Source: Pseudomonas sp. StFLB209 (GTDB lineage Bacteria; Pseudomonadota; Gammaproteobacteria; Pseudomonadales; Pseudomonadaceae). Taken from it: a DNA stretch of 64,000 nucleotides. The notes beneath the pieces were generated by a model. It saw only the letters and a program-made list of their open reading frames with translations, was not told the origin of the DNA and did no database searches. The translations under genes were made by a program, and so were the position numbers. Positions 39,549 through 48,093 of the stretch are shown piece by piece (position 1 is the first letter of the stretch; each line of letters starts with the position of its first letter). The stretch covers positions 868,001-932,000 of the forward strand of contig NZ_AP014637.1 of the NCBI RefSeq assembly GCF_000829415.1, given 5' to 3'.

Positions 39549-39785
39549 TTAAAAAGGACTCACCTGTCCACACTCAGGCGCCACGTCCCCCGTGGTAAGC
39601 CACAACGCATATTTCCTGAACCGCTCATGATTGGCGACTTTCAGGAAAGGCTGCAGCCCCATCTCAGTGATCGCAGCTTCGTACTTTTTCCAGCTACTGA
39701 TACTGATGCCAACAACCTCACAAAACTCACCCTGCGTCAGGCCCTCCCGGGCGCGGATGGCTTTCATTTTTTCAGGCAGATCCAC
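39549..39785 (-). CDS. Small XRE-type phage-like regulator
   Basis: A 78-aa DNA-binding protein. The helix-turn-helix is MKAIRAREGLTQGEFCEVVGISISSWKKYE, and the rest (LQPFLKVANHERFRKYALWLTTGD) matches small phage and prophage regulators of Pseudomonas. I chose the GTG at 39785 because GGAG lies upstream; an ATG six codons in (39767) is possible. Divergent from a small cysteine-rich gene, an arrangement typical of lysogeny regions. No other phage genes are near, so it is a remnant. Confidence 0.65.
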   Translation of the reverse strand: MDLPEKMKAIRAREGLTQGEFCEVVGISISSWKKYEAAITEMGLQPFLKVANHERFRKYALWLTTGDVAPECGQVSPF

Positions 39786-39846
39786 GCTTCGACATCTCCA
39801 TTGACAAGTTCCACCCCGCCCCGCCAGCGCCATTGATCATACCGGC

Positions 39847-40179
39847 ATGCGTCGCGGCAAGGTGACGGCCATTGCCTGGTATCGTCGCAGCCATTCCGGC
39901 AAGGCCACGGTCTGGCTGTGCCGCTGCGATTGCGGGCTGTTTGAATACCGGCGCCCCGGCACCTGGGTTGCCCGGCCTTTCCCTGATGATATGTGTCGTG
40001 CGTGTCTGCGAGGCAAAGGCCCCAATGCCCGGCATACAGCCCCGAAGCGTTTGCTGCGATGGCGTGAGGAACTGCACAGCCTTGGCCTGAGCGATGTGGA
40101 GATAGCGCGGATTCAGGCACCGGGTGCGAATGTGGAGACCAGGGGCAGGACTGTGGTTGAGATACGGGAGCAGCTTTAG
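39847..40179 (+). CDS. Small cysteine-rich phage-like protein
   Basis: A 110-aa basic protein with CRCDCGLFEY near residue 25 and CRAC near 51, a CxC plus CxxC pattern that could bind zinc. Such proteins occur in temperate phage genomes. There is no good ribosome site before the ATG. I cannot name a function. It sits opposite the XRE regulator and ends 37 bases before a REP element. Confidence 0.5.
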   Translation: MRRGKVTAIAWYRRSHSGKATVWLCRCDCGLFEYRRPGTWVARPFPDDMCRACLRGKGPNARHTAPKRLLRWREELHSLGLSDVEIARIQAPGANVETRGRTVVEIREQL

Positions 40180-40215
40180 CTGCAACAGTGTTCACCAAGG
40201 TACTGGATGACCGCA

Positions 40216-40319
40216 GTGGGAGCTACCCTGGTAGCGAAGAGGCCGGTAAAGTCACAGCAACTGCTGCGAATGTGCTGGCGTCTTCGCGAGCAACCGGAGC
40301 GCCGGCCGGCTGCTCCCAC
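40216..40319. repeat. REP-like GTGGGAGC element
   Basis: GTGGGAGCTACCCTGGTAGCGAAGAGGCCGG runs through to GCCGGCCGGCTGCTCCCAC. The same layout is seen at 8651 and 63850. It is followed at about 40340 by part of the GCGGCTAAAGCCGC REP type. Confidence 0.75.
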
Positions 40320-40451
40320 CGGGGGCATACGTGCTTAAGTGAACAGCCTTGCGGCTAAAGCCGCTCACAAATTGCTGAGGCCCAGCCAAGCGATTATCCG
40401 GCCCCACTCAATCCGCTATGCATTGAATTCCGGATCGGGAGCGCCGGCTAG

Positions 40452-40571
40452 AACGCATGCAATGTCCCGGTCTACTTCGGGTTCTGGAACTGGCCGATCA
40501 ATGATCAGTTGCTGGACGAGCTATCGGCCATGACCGGGCATCGCTATCGTCTGATGCATCAACACACCTGA
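40452..40571 (+). pseudogene. Gene fragment, C-terminal 39 codons
   Basis: After an in-frame TAG the reading NACNVPVYFGFWNWPINDQL continues to DELSAMTGHRYRLMHQHT and a stop. It reads like the tail of a real protein but has no start codon, ribosome site or upstream frame. I cannot identify the parent. Confidence 0.4.
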
Positions 40572-40576
40572 ATCGG

Positions 40577-40852
40577 GAGCACACACTGGATCTCGACAAC
40601 CATGCGTACCTGACGACCTCCGAGGCGCTGGCGCAGCTCTGCGGCGCCGTGGCCCGGCCTTCCATCCTTAAGGAAGTCGATCACCTGATTGATGGCGAAG
40701 CCTATGATAAGGCGCTGCCTGGGCGTATTGCCGCCAGCTTGTATCAGGCTTGCAGAAACAGTGATTGGACCCGCTGCCAGTGCTCTGGAAAATCGGGTCG
40801 CAAGATTCATTTACTTCAGTGCTTGCTGAACGCGCCCGATCGAATACGCTGA
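40577..40852 (+). pseudogene. Fragment resembling a pyridoxamine-phosphate-oxidase-family protein
   Basis: The frame reads LTTSEALAQLCGAVARPSIL and KEVDHLIDGEAY, which looks like the N-terminus of FMN-binding pyridoxamine-phosphate-oxidase-like proteins. After that it diverges and stops within 60 codons, without the rest of the domain. I take it as a broken gene. Identity is tentative. Confidence 0.35.
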
Positions 40853-40925
40853 AAAAACTGACCCACTCATCAACTAACAAGTGCGGGTTTCATAACTTCC
40901 TTACCATCGAGATATAAAGCCTGCT

Positions 40926-41213
40926 TCACGTTATCTTTCCCATACGGACGTTTAGCCTTTCCAGAAGAAGCTTGACCACCTCCTCCTGACTGAGCGCACC
41001 GCGCTTTGCGTAGCACACGACCAATAGTTCCAGCGGATGGACGCCCATCCTCGCTGCCAGTTGATCGAGCTTCTCCAGCGTGGGGCTTTTCAAGCCCCGT
41101 TCGATTTCAGAAAGGTAGGTCCGGCCGCTGACCCCGACAAAATCTTCCTGGGTCAGTCCTTTGGACTCTCGAATTTCTTTCAGCGCAGCACCGACGGCTT
41201 TGCTCAGCTCCAT
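40926..41213 (-). CDS. XRE-family regulator
   Basis: A 95-aa protein whose first 65 residues are a Cro/C1-type helix-turn-helix (LKEIRESKGLTQEDFVGVSGRTYLSEIERG, then SPTLEKLDQLAARMGVHPLEL). The C-terminal 30 residues form a charged helix. There is no sensor domain. Its target is unknown. A complete gene inside an otherwise decayed region, which suggests it arrived with mobile DNA or still has a use. Confidence 0.7.
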   Translation of the reverse strand: MELSKAVGAALKEIRESKGLTQEDFVGVSGRTYLSEIERGLKSPTLEKLDQLAARMGVHPLELLVVCYAKRGALSQEEVVKLLLERLNVRMGKIT

Positions 41214-41341
41214 GGCGTGCCCCTTTACAAAAGAAAGGGTTTTCGCTTGAATGCATGCAATAGCACTACACGCTATAGCAGTCGCACCTAAAATTTATCC
41301 CCTCAGTTTTAGTACCGCCCCCAGCAGGAAGCAACTCGCTC

Positions 41342-41674
41342 ATGATCACCAAGGACTTGCAAACGCAACTAACGGCCCATCTTTTTTCATTATTGTCCCC
41401 CGATTCCCCGTCAGGCTCAGCGCTCGAAACTTGCACCACAAATGAACAGGCCCATGTGCGTGCCGAAATGGTCAGCGCGCTCTGCTGCTATTTAATGAAA
41501 GACTGGGAACAGCTGCCCGAGTACAGCAAGCGCCCAATCGATTTCAACTTCGTGGCCGGCAGCGAGGCTGAGGAAGTCGCCCTGAAACAACTGGCCAGGG
41601 TCTTCATGGAATACGCGGAGATTGCCTTGAAAAACGCGCTGGCTTCGCAGCGCGAGCGGCAGGCAGACAAGTAA
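41342..41674 (+). CDS. Hypothetical protein
   Basis: A 110-aa soluble, mostly helical protein starting MITKDLQTQLTAHLFSLL, with two cysteines (SALCCYLMKDW). No signal peptide, membrane segment or domain that I recognise. The start follows GCAGGAAGC at about ten bases. It lies between the decay region and the chemoreceptor gene. Confidence 0.5.
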   Translation: MITKDLQTQLTAHLFSLLSPDSPSGSALETCTTNEQAHVRAEMVSALCCYLMKDWEQLPEYSKRPIDFNFVAGSEAEEVALKQLARVFMEYAEIALKNALASQRERQADK

Positions 41675-41899
41675 CCAAACGTTTCTTTGCGCACAGCGCC
41701 CGGTGCTGCCCCGCCAAGCCACAACAGGTTCAGGCTGGGGCTTTCGGCTCGTTGCTGACGGGAGTTCTGCGAACATCGCTTGATCTGGATCAGCTCGTAA
41801 CGCGGCGCCGCCGTTAATCTTGGCAAAATGCCACTAAAGTTTTCGCACTTCTGTTCGAGACACTGGCTACAGAAAATAATTCAGCCTGGATGCTGCACT

Positions 41900-43540
41900 A
41901 TGCCTTTGCGTAATTTCAGTTTGCAAACCAAGCTGCTGCTGGTGTTGACCGTGGTCAACCTGATCAGTGTGGTGTCGTTCATCAGCTACGCCCAATACGC
42001 CAAGACTCAGGACATCCGCCAGCAGATCGACAATCGCCTGCGCACCGCAGCTTATGCGGTGCCGCGAGTGCTGGGCGACAACTACCTTGACCGCGCGCGC
42101 AAGGCCGATGGCCTCAAGGAAGGCGAGTACCTCAGCCAGGTGCGCAACCTGGGCGAGTACGCCGGGGATGTGGATCTCAAGTATGCCTACAGCATGATGG
42201 TCGATGCGCAGGGCCAGGTGTATTACCTGGCCGACGGCTCCAGCGCTGCCGACATTGCCAATAACAGCTATTCCAAACACCTGCAGCATTACACCGATGC
42301 CAGCCCGGCAGTGCTGGAGGCGGCGCGCAGCGGGCAAGCGCAGTTTGATGAGTACACCGACAGCTATGGCAGTTTCCGCTCGATCTTCCTGCCACTGCGC
42401 ACCGCCAGCGGTCAGGCCTATGTGGTCGGTGTGGATGTCACCCTGACCGCCCTGCAACAGGCTATCAGCGCCAGCCTGTACAGCCTGTTGCTGATCGGCG
42501 CCGCCACCTTCGGTATCGGTTTGCTGCTGTCGTGGCTGGCGGCGCGGATGCTGGTGCAGGGCATTCACCACCTGACCGGCCAGCTCAACCATATTGCTGA
42601 CAAACGCGACCTGTCGACCACCGTGACCGTCATCACCGGCGATGAAATGGGCCAGATGGGCAAACGCCTGTCGAGCCTGTTGCAGGACGTGCGCCAGACC
42701 CTGGGCAGCGCCTCGGGCATGGCTGACAACAACCAGCGGCTGGCCGCGACCTTTCTGTTGCTGGCAGAAGACATTGCCAGGCGCATCCAGCAAGCCGGTG
42801 GCCAACTGGCCGATATCAACCAGCACGGCCAGTCGATTCGTCAGTCGGCCGAGCAGTCGTCCAATCTGGCCGGCACGGTGCGCGGTTACCTGGAATGCGC
42901 CACCAGCGAACTGACCCGCACCCATCAAGACCTCAAAAGCCTGATCGGCGATGTGCACCACAGCACCTCGGCCAATATAGAACTGGCCGGTGACCTGAAC
43001 CGCCTGAGCAGCGAAGCCGAACAGATCGGTCAGGTGCTGCAGATGATTGCCGGGATTTCTGACCAGACCAACCTGCTGGCACTCAACGCCGCCATCGAAG
43101 CTGCGCGTGCCGGTGAAGCCGGGCGCGGCTTTGCGGTGGTGGCCGATGAAGTGCGCAAGCTGGCCGGCCAGACCCAGAGCGTGCTGACCGACGCCCAGCA
43201 AGTGATCAGCGCTGTAACCCAGGGTATCCGCCAGACCGCCCAGCGCATGGGCAGCGCGGCCGAACAGTCGCGCAACCTAGCCACCGCCTCGGACGGTACC
43301 CTGGATGTGATCGACGGGCTGGTCAAACAAATGGGCCAGGTCAGCGACACCATGGACCGCGCCCTGGCCAGCAGCGAAGAAATCCAGCACGCGGTGACCG
43401 ACATCGCCGGCCGCCTGGGCGGCATGCATGAAACCTTCGAACAGACGCATCAGGGCGTGACCGAGATCCACGACTCGGCCACCACCCTGGGCAACAATGC
43501 TCAGGCGCTGAAGGTGGGGCTTGGCGTGTTCATGACCTGA
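41900..43540 (+). CDS. Methyl-accepting chemotaxis protein
   Basis: A membrane chemoreceptor of 546 aa. The first membrane helix is at about residues 10-32 and the second near 190-212. Between them is a periplasmic sensor of about 155 residues with a CACHE-like pattern ([17 protein letters not shown]). HAMP follows, then the signalling domain with the hairpin tip [20 protein letters not shown] near 390-410. The ligand is unknown. I chose 41900 because a membrane helix follows directly; an ATG at 41828 would add 24 residues. There is no pentapeptide tether for CheR at the C-terminus. Confidence 0.88.
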   Translation: MPLRNFSLQTKLLLVLTVVNLISVVSFISYAQYAKTQDIRQQIDNRLRTAAYAVPRVLGDNYLDRARKADGLKEGEYLSQVRNLGEYAGDVDLKYAYSMMVDAQGQVYYLADGSSAADIANNSYSKHLQHYTDASPAVLEAARSGQAQFDEYTDSYGSFRSIFLPLRTASGQAYVVGVDVTLTALQQAISASLYSLLLIGAATFGIGLLLSWLAARMLVQGIHHLTGQLNHIADKRDLSTTVTVITGDEMGQMGKRLSSLLQDVRQTLGSASGMADNNQRLAATFLLLAEDIARRIQQAGGQLADINQHGQSIRQSAEQSSNLAGTVRGYLECATSELTRTHQDLKSLIGDVHHSTSANIELAGDLNRLSSEAEQIGQVLQMIAGISDQTNLLALNAAIEAARAGEAGRGFAVVADEVRKLAGQTQSVLTDAQQVISAVTQGIRQTAQRMGSAAEQSRNLATASDGTLDVIDGLVKQMGQVSDTMDRALASSEEIQHAVTDIAGRLGGMHETFEQTHQGVTEIHDSATTLGNNAQALKVGLGVFMT

Positions 43541-43756
43541 GTAGTGGGTCTGAGTAGCGAGCTTTGCTCTCTCAGAATGCGGTTCCGTCTGCTGGAGCAA
43601 ACATCGCTTACCAAAGCATCCATTCTGCAAGACCGGCTGCGGCGCAGTAGCCGGATTGTCAGAGCACCGGGCTGATTCCCGAATACAGACTCGCTGCGAC
43701 ACATCCTGACCATTGCCTGCTGCAAGCTGTCTCTACTGCCCCTCAGGAGAGACACC

Positions 43757-45847
43757 ATGCCCACCAAGGCCCTTGCCCCCATCGCCCACAACAGCCCGCG
43801 CGCCGAGGACACCTGCGCCTTGTCATTGAAGTGGTGCTATCAATTACTGCTGGAGCTTGGCGGGCATCGGACTTTTATCAGCCGGCATGGCCTCAACGAC
43901 GACGATCTGGCCGTCGAGTTGGGCCTTGGCAAGTGGCTGGACGCCGATGAGGCCAGCCCGGTCCAGTTGCGCCGCGCCCTGCGCGGGGCGGCGCGGCAGT
44001 TCGATGTGGATCATCCGTGCCTGACCTATCCCGACCGCCTGGCCGCTAACCTGATGGCGCTGGGCGAACTGTTGGCCTTGAACGAGACCGAGTTGCAGGT
44101 GCTGGGTTTCTGCGTGCTGATGTGCAGCGACCCGATTCTCAACGACACCACCGATCAACTGGGCATGCTCGGTTTCAACCGCGCTGTACGGGTCTTGTCG
44201 GTATTGTTGGGTTTGCCACAGCCCAGGATCGAAGCCTGCCTGAGCAACGACAGCGCGCTGGTGCGCAGCGGTTTGCTGGAAGTCAGCACCTCGGCCCGGG
44301 CCTCAATGGTACTCACGGCGATTATCTCGGTGGCTAACCCGGAACTGCCGGGGCTGCTGCGCCACAGCCAGGGCACGGCTCTGGAGCTGTTCAGCTATGC
44401 CTTTCGCCTGAGCCCGTCGGGTAACCTGGCTCACGAACATTACAGCCACTTGCGCCAGCCGCTGACCATTGCCGAGCGCTATCTGAACAAGGCGCTGATC
44501 AATAAACGCCGGGGCGTGAACATACTGCTGTACGGCCCGCCCGGTACCGGCAAGACCCACCTCAGCCGTCTGTTGGCGGCCAGCCTGCGCACACCGCTGT
44601 ACGAAGTGGCCTGCACGGACAGCGACGGCGACCCGGTGTCCTCCAAACAGCGCCTGTGCTCCCTGCGCGCCGCCAACAGTGTGCTCGGTGCACAGCGGGC
44701 GATGTTGGTCATGGATGAAATCGAGGATGTGTTCCAGTCCACCCGACACGATCCACAAGGCCGGGCACAGAAGGCCTGGATCAACCGTATGCTGGAAGAA
44801 AACCCGCTGCCGTGCTTCTGGCTGAGCAACAGCATCGAAGCCATTGATGCCGCTCATGTGCGCCGCTTCGACCTGGTGATCGAGGTACCCAACCCGCCCT
44901 TGGCGCAGCGCAAGCGCATGTTGCGCGAATGCGGCAGCGGCAAGCTCAGCGAAGACCTCATCACCCAGCTCTCGGCCAATGAGCAGGTCACTCCGGCGGT
45001 CCTGGAGCGCGCCGTGCGGGTCGGGCGCAGCGTCTCGCAGCGCGCGGGCAAGAGCCTGGACAACGCCATTCGCTGCATTGTCGACGGCACGCTGAAAGCT
45101 CAAGGCTTCGACAGGCTGGAAAGCGCAAACAGCGATCTGCCGGCCTTCTACTCGCCGCAGTGGGTGAACACCGACCAATCCCTGGCCACGCTGACCGAAG
45201 GCCTGCGCAGCCACCCGCAAGCGCGCTTGTGCTTCTACGGCCCTCCCGGCACCGGCAAGACCGCCTTCGGTCGCTGGCTGGCACAGGCGTTGGGCAAGCC
45301 GTTGCTGGCCAAGCGGGTGTCCGACCTGGTCTCGCCCTACGTGGGTATGACCGAGCAGAACCTCGCAGGGGCCTTCGAGCAAGCGCAACAGCAAGATGCA
45401 GTGTTGCTGCTCGATGAGGTCGACAGTTTCCTGCAAGACCGACGCAAGGCTCGCCAGAGCTGGGAGATCACTGCAGTAAACGAAATGCTGACGCAAATGG
45501 AGAGTTATCGCGGACTGTTCATTGCCTCGACCAATCTGATCGCCGATCTGGACCAGGCGTCGCTGCGCCGCTTCGACCTAAAGGTGTACTTCGGCTACCT
45601 GAGCGCGCAGCAGGCGCAGTCGCTGTTCGCCACGCACCTCAAGGGTCTGAATCTCAAGGATCCACAACAGACCGCCGCCAGCCGCCTGCGCGGCGAAGCG
45701 CACCTGACGCCGGGCGACTTTGCCGCGGTGACCCGCCAAGCGCGCTTCAAGCCCTTCGCCACGGCCAACGAGCTGGCCACTGCCCTGCTCGCCGAGTGCC
45801 GCCTGAAACCTGCGGCGCAGCAACGGCCGATCGGTTTCATTCATTGA
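43757..45847 (+). CDS. Tandem-AAA ATPase with novel N-terminal domain
   Basis: A 696-aa protein. Residues 1-235 are helical and match nothing I recognise. Two AAA modules follow. Module 1 has Walker A GPPGTGKT at 260-267, Walker B VMDEIEDV near 318-325 and HVRRFDLVIEV as the arginine-finger region. Module 2 has Walker A GPPGTGKT at 495-502, Walker B LLLDEVDSF near 550-558 and SLRRFDLKVYF. Both modules look active. This layout is a hexameric unfoldase-like machine. GGAGAG precedes the ATG. It is followed at 91 bases by a WYL regulator and a caspase-like peptidase, with which I group it. Confidence 0.85.
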   Translation: MPTKALAPIAHNSPRAEDTCALSLKWCYQLLLELGGHRTFISRHGLNDDDLAVELGLGKWLDADEASPVQLRRALRGAARQFDVDHPCLTYPDRLAANLMALGELLALNETELQVLGFCVLMCSDPILNDTTDQLGMLGFNRAVRVLSVLLGLPQPRIEACLSNDSALVRSGLLEVSTSARASMVLTAIISVANPELPGLLRHSQGTALELFSYAFRLSPSGNLAHEHYSHLRQPLTIAERYLNKALINKRRGVNILLYGPPGTGKTHLSRLLAASLRTPLYEVACTDSDGDPVSSKQRLCSLRAANSVLGAQRAMLVMDEIEDVFQSTRHDPQGRAQKAWINRMLEENPLPCFWLSNSIEAIDAAHVRRFDLVIEVPNPPLAQRKRMLRECGSGKLSEDLITQLSANEQVTPAVLERAVRVGRSVSQRAGKSLDNAIRCIVDGTLKAQGFDRLESANSDLPAFYSPQWVNTDQSLATLTEGLRSHPQARLCFYGPPGTGKTAFGRWLAQALGKPLLAKRVSDLVSPYVGMTEQNLAGAFEQAQQQDAVLLLDEVDSFLQDRRKARQSWEITAVNEMLTQMESYRGLFIASTNLIADLDQASLRRFDLKVYFGYLSAQQAQSLFATHLKGLNLKDPQQTAASRLRGEAHLTPGDFAAVTRQARFKPFATANELATALLAECRLKPAAQQRPIGFIH

Positions 45848-45938
45848 TTGACACTCAAATTTTCGGGCTCTGCGCCGATAGCCCGCAAACCGGAATTATT
45901 AGACGGCTTACTGCCGCCTGGCCACAAGGAAGAATGCT

Positions 45939-47003
45939 TTGCCCTCTGCCAAAACGAAGTCGGCTTTGAGCCGCCAGTGGGACTTGCTCAAGCTGCTGCC
46001 ACGCACCTCGCCAGGTTACACCGTGGCCGACCTGCACAAACGTCTTATCAGTGGAGGGCATGAAATCACCCGGCGTACCGTCGAGCGCGACCTTCTGGAT
46101 CTGTCCTTCGCGTTCAACCTGCACAGCGAGGAAAGCACTACCCCACGCGGCTGGTTCTTGCCTCGCGGAGCTGATCTGGCACTGTCAGGGATCAGCCTAC
46201 CCGAAGCCGTCAGCCTGCGCCTGGTCGAAGATGCCGTACGCCCGCTGTTGCCAGCCAGCATGCTCAGTATTCTGGACTCACGCTTTAATCTTGCCCGTAG
46301 CAAGCTTGAGGGCGTTGAGGATGGCAGCCCTGGCGCACGCTGGCCCGAGAAAGTCGCCAGTGTGCGCTCTGACTTCAACCTGTTGCCGCCACAGATCAAT
46401 GCCAGGACGTTGGAAACCATCCAGCAGGCGCTGATCACCGAAAAGCAGCTCCGCTGTCGCTACTACTCGGCGCATTCAGACAAATCCAGCGAACTGACCC
46501 TCAACCCGCTGGCCATCGTGCAAAGGGGCCAGATCACTTACCTGATCGCTACGGCCGAAGGCTACAGCGACATCCGTCAGTACGCGGCGCATCGCTTTCA
46601 GGACATCGAAGAACTGCAGGTGCCGTGTGAGGGCGTGCAGCAGTTCAAGCTGCAGGATTACCTGGCCACCGACGCTCTGCAGTTCGGCACGCCGACAAAA
46701 ATCCGCTTCAAGGCCTGGATCAGTGCCCGCCAGGCCCGCCTGATTCGCGAAACACCGCTCAGCCAGGATATGGAACTGCAGGCGCAGGAGGACGGTTTTC
46801 TGGTGCAAGCCACCGTGAGCGATACCTGGCAATTGCAGTGGTGGGTTCTGTCTCAGGGTGATGACCTGGTGGTCCATGAACCGGTCGAGCTTCGCCAGCG
46901 AGTCCAGAACACGTTGCGCCGGGCTCTGCGGGCTTACGACGACAACCACTCTCATCAAGCAGCGCAACAAACCGAAGCAACAACCGACAACCAAGGAAAG
47001 TAA
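45939..47003 (+). CDS. WYL-domain transcriptional regulator
   Basis: A 354-aa protein. The N-terminal 70 residues form a winged helix-turn-helix (YTVADLHKRLISGGHEITRRTVERDLLDL). The WYL domain runs at about 155-235 (RCRYYSAHSDKSSELTLNPLAIV, then GQITYLIATAEG), and the C-terminal part fits the WCX extension. WYL proteins sense nucleic-acid-like ligands and often control phage-defence genes. The start is TTG at 45939 with AAGGA eight bases before. The stop overlaps the next ATG by one base, so it is coupled to the peptidase gene. Confidence 0.82.
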   Translation: MPSAKTKSALSRQWDLLKLLPRTSPGYTVADLHKRLISGGHEITRRTVERDLLDLSFAFNLHSEESTTPRGWFLPRGADLALSGISLPEAVSLRLVEDAVRPLLPASMLSILDSRFNLARSKLEGVEDGSPGARWPEKVASVRSDFNLLPPQINARTLETIQQALITEKQLRCRYYSAHSDKSSELTLNPLAIVQRGQITYLIATAEGYSDIRQYAAHRFQDIEELQVPCEGVQQFKLQDYLATDALQFGTPTKIRFKAWISARQARLIRETPLSQDMELQAQEDGFLVQATVSDTWQLQWWVLSQGDDLVVHEPVELRQRVQNTLRRALRAYDDNHSHQAAQQTEATTDNQGK

Positions 47004-47749
47004 TGAAAAAGGCTATCAGGAAAGAACACCGGGCGCGCCGTGCCATTCTGGTACTTGAATCGCCATGGCAACTGGATGAGCGGGATGCCAACCGCTCCAG
47101 TGTCGTACCCTTTGTGGAAGGCATCGCCAAATACGCTGGCGATACTGAGGTCTACCACGCCAACTTCTACAACAAGCGCACCTTCGAGCAGGCCTTTGAT
47201 GTGCTGCGTCGTTGTGGCGCAGACAACGCTCTGGTGTACATCGCCGCACACGGCGCCAAAGGCAAGATTGCAGGGTCGAAAATCGAAGACCTGATTTTCA
47301 CAATCGGCGCGCATGCCCAAGAGTCCAACATCACCGGCATCATGATCGGGTCCTGCTACGTGGGTGAGGACACAACCATGATGGAAGTGTTCATGGAAGG
47401 CACCGGGCTGCGCTGGTGCGCCGGTTATGGTTCCAGTTGCGAATGGCTGACCGGTACCATGATCGACTGCGCGATCATGGCGCAGATGCTCGAACTCGAT
47501 GAAGATGATCTAAGCGACCGAGACCTGATGGTTGAAAACCTCGGAGCAGCATTGAGTCCGTTTTCCAGAAGTTTTGCTATTGGTGCCGACACCGCGAACA
47601 ACGATGTCGCGCTGGAAGACTCCATCAACTTCGTCGTCCAGCCTTCCGGACGGGGCTTCCGGGCCCGGGACGTCAAGGCGGAAGTTCTCGCCGAGTACGA
47701 GTTCTTTCAGATCTACGAAGACTATGACGAAGAAGACGAGGACGATTGA
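47003..47749 (+). CDS. Caspase/CHAT-like cysteine peptidase
   Basis: A 248-aa protein with the core pattern of the caspase fold: a hydrophobic strand and histidine in ALVYIAAHGAKG (His83), then a strand and cysteine in ITGIMIGSCYVGE (Cys118). The 35-residue spacing fits a His-Cys dyad. A later segment (LRWCAGYGSSCEWLTGTMID) corresponds to the strand after the catalytic cysteine in CHAT proteins. The C-terminus is highly acidic (EDYDEEDEDD). There is no signal peptide, so it acts in the cytoplasm. Its substrate is unknown. Coupled to the WYL gene and downstream of the AAA ATPase. Confidence 0.65.
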   Translation: MKKAIRKEHRARRAILVLESPWQLDERDANRSSVVPFVEGIAKYAGDTEVYHANFYNKRTFEQAFDVLRRCGADNALVYIAAHGAKGKIAGSKIEDLIFTIGAHAQESNITGIMIGSCYVGEDTTMMEVFMEGTGLRWCAGYGSSCEWLTGTMIDCAIMAQMLELDEDDLSDRDLMVENLGAALSPFSRSFAIGADTANNDVALEDSINFVVQPSGRGFRARDVKAEVLAEYEFFQIYEDYDEEDEDD

Positions 47750-47814
47750 TCCTCGATACCCGCCTGAGGATGATCAGGCACTGGTCCGGCAACTGGAAGA
47801 AACCCGTTATCCAT

Positions 47815-47834
47815 CCCCGCCCTGAACGGCGGGG
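47815..47834. other. Hairpin reminiscent of an IS200/IS605 end
   Basis: CCCCGCC-CTGAAC-GGCGGGG is a perfect 7-base hairpin. Such hairpins are common at ends of IS200/IS605-type elements. On the minus strand, 47722-47958 reads a short frame that resembles a transposase tail only vaguely. It may instead be a terminator of the peptidase gene without a T-run. The 344-base gap holds only this and a small open frame. Confidence 0.3.
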
Positions 47835-47895
47835 CTGGTCGCGCCCCGATGGTCAGGACATTCACGGCCCCTGCCAGAGTAGCCGCCGTCTGCCC

Positions 47896-48042
47896 ATGAA
47901 TACGTTTGGCGACATACCCCTGGAGCATACGACCCTGACCATCGATGCAGATCGACACCTGCGCCTTGTCTATTACACTCCGGGCGAAAACTGCAGCACA
48001 AAGATCGAGTTCGAACAGTGGCTGGCTTCACCGCAGTTGTGA
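47896..48042 (+). CDS. Possible 48-aa protein
   Basis: An open frame MNTFGDIPLEHTTLTIDADR and onward to KIEFEQWLASPQL, 48 aa, acidic, no membrane segment. No clear ribosome site precedes it. Codon use in the second half is gene-like. It may be a genuine small protein or a gene remnant; I know no family for it. Confidence 0.3.
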   Translation: MNTFGDIPLEHTTLTIDADRHLRLVYYTPGENCSTKIEFEQWLASPQL

Positions 48043-48093
48043 CGAAACAGAAACGGATCCTAGAATCCCCCCGAACCTCACAGGGAGTCACGC

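Noticed and set aside
41867..43201. Long antisense frame within the chemoreceptor gene
   Set aside because: Same reason: the plus-strand protein has clear HAMP and signalling motifs and the minus frame matches nothing.
41900..43540. Chemoreceptor as a sensor component of the AAA-WYL-peptidase module
   Set aside because: It is a standard MCP separated by 216 bases with no coupling; co-location alone is not evidence.
44303..45496. Long antisense frame within the AAA ATPase gene
   Set aside because: Both Walker A and B motifs are on the plus strand; the minus frame is a shadow.
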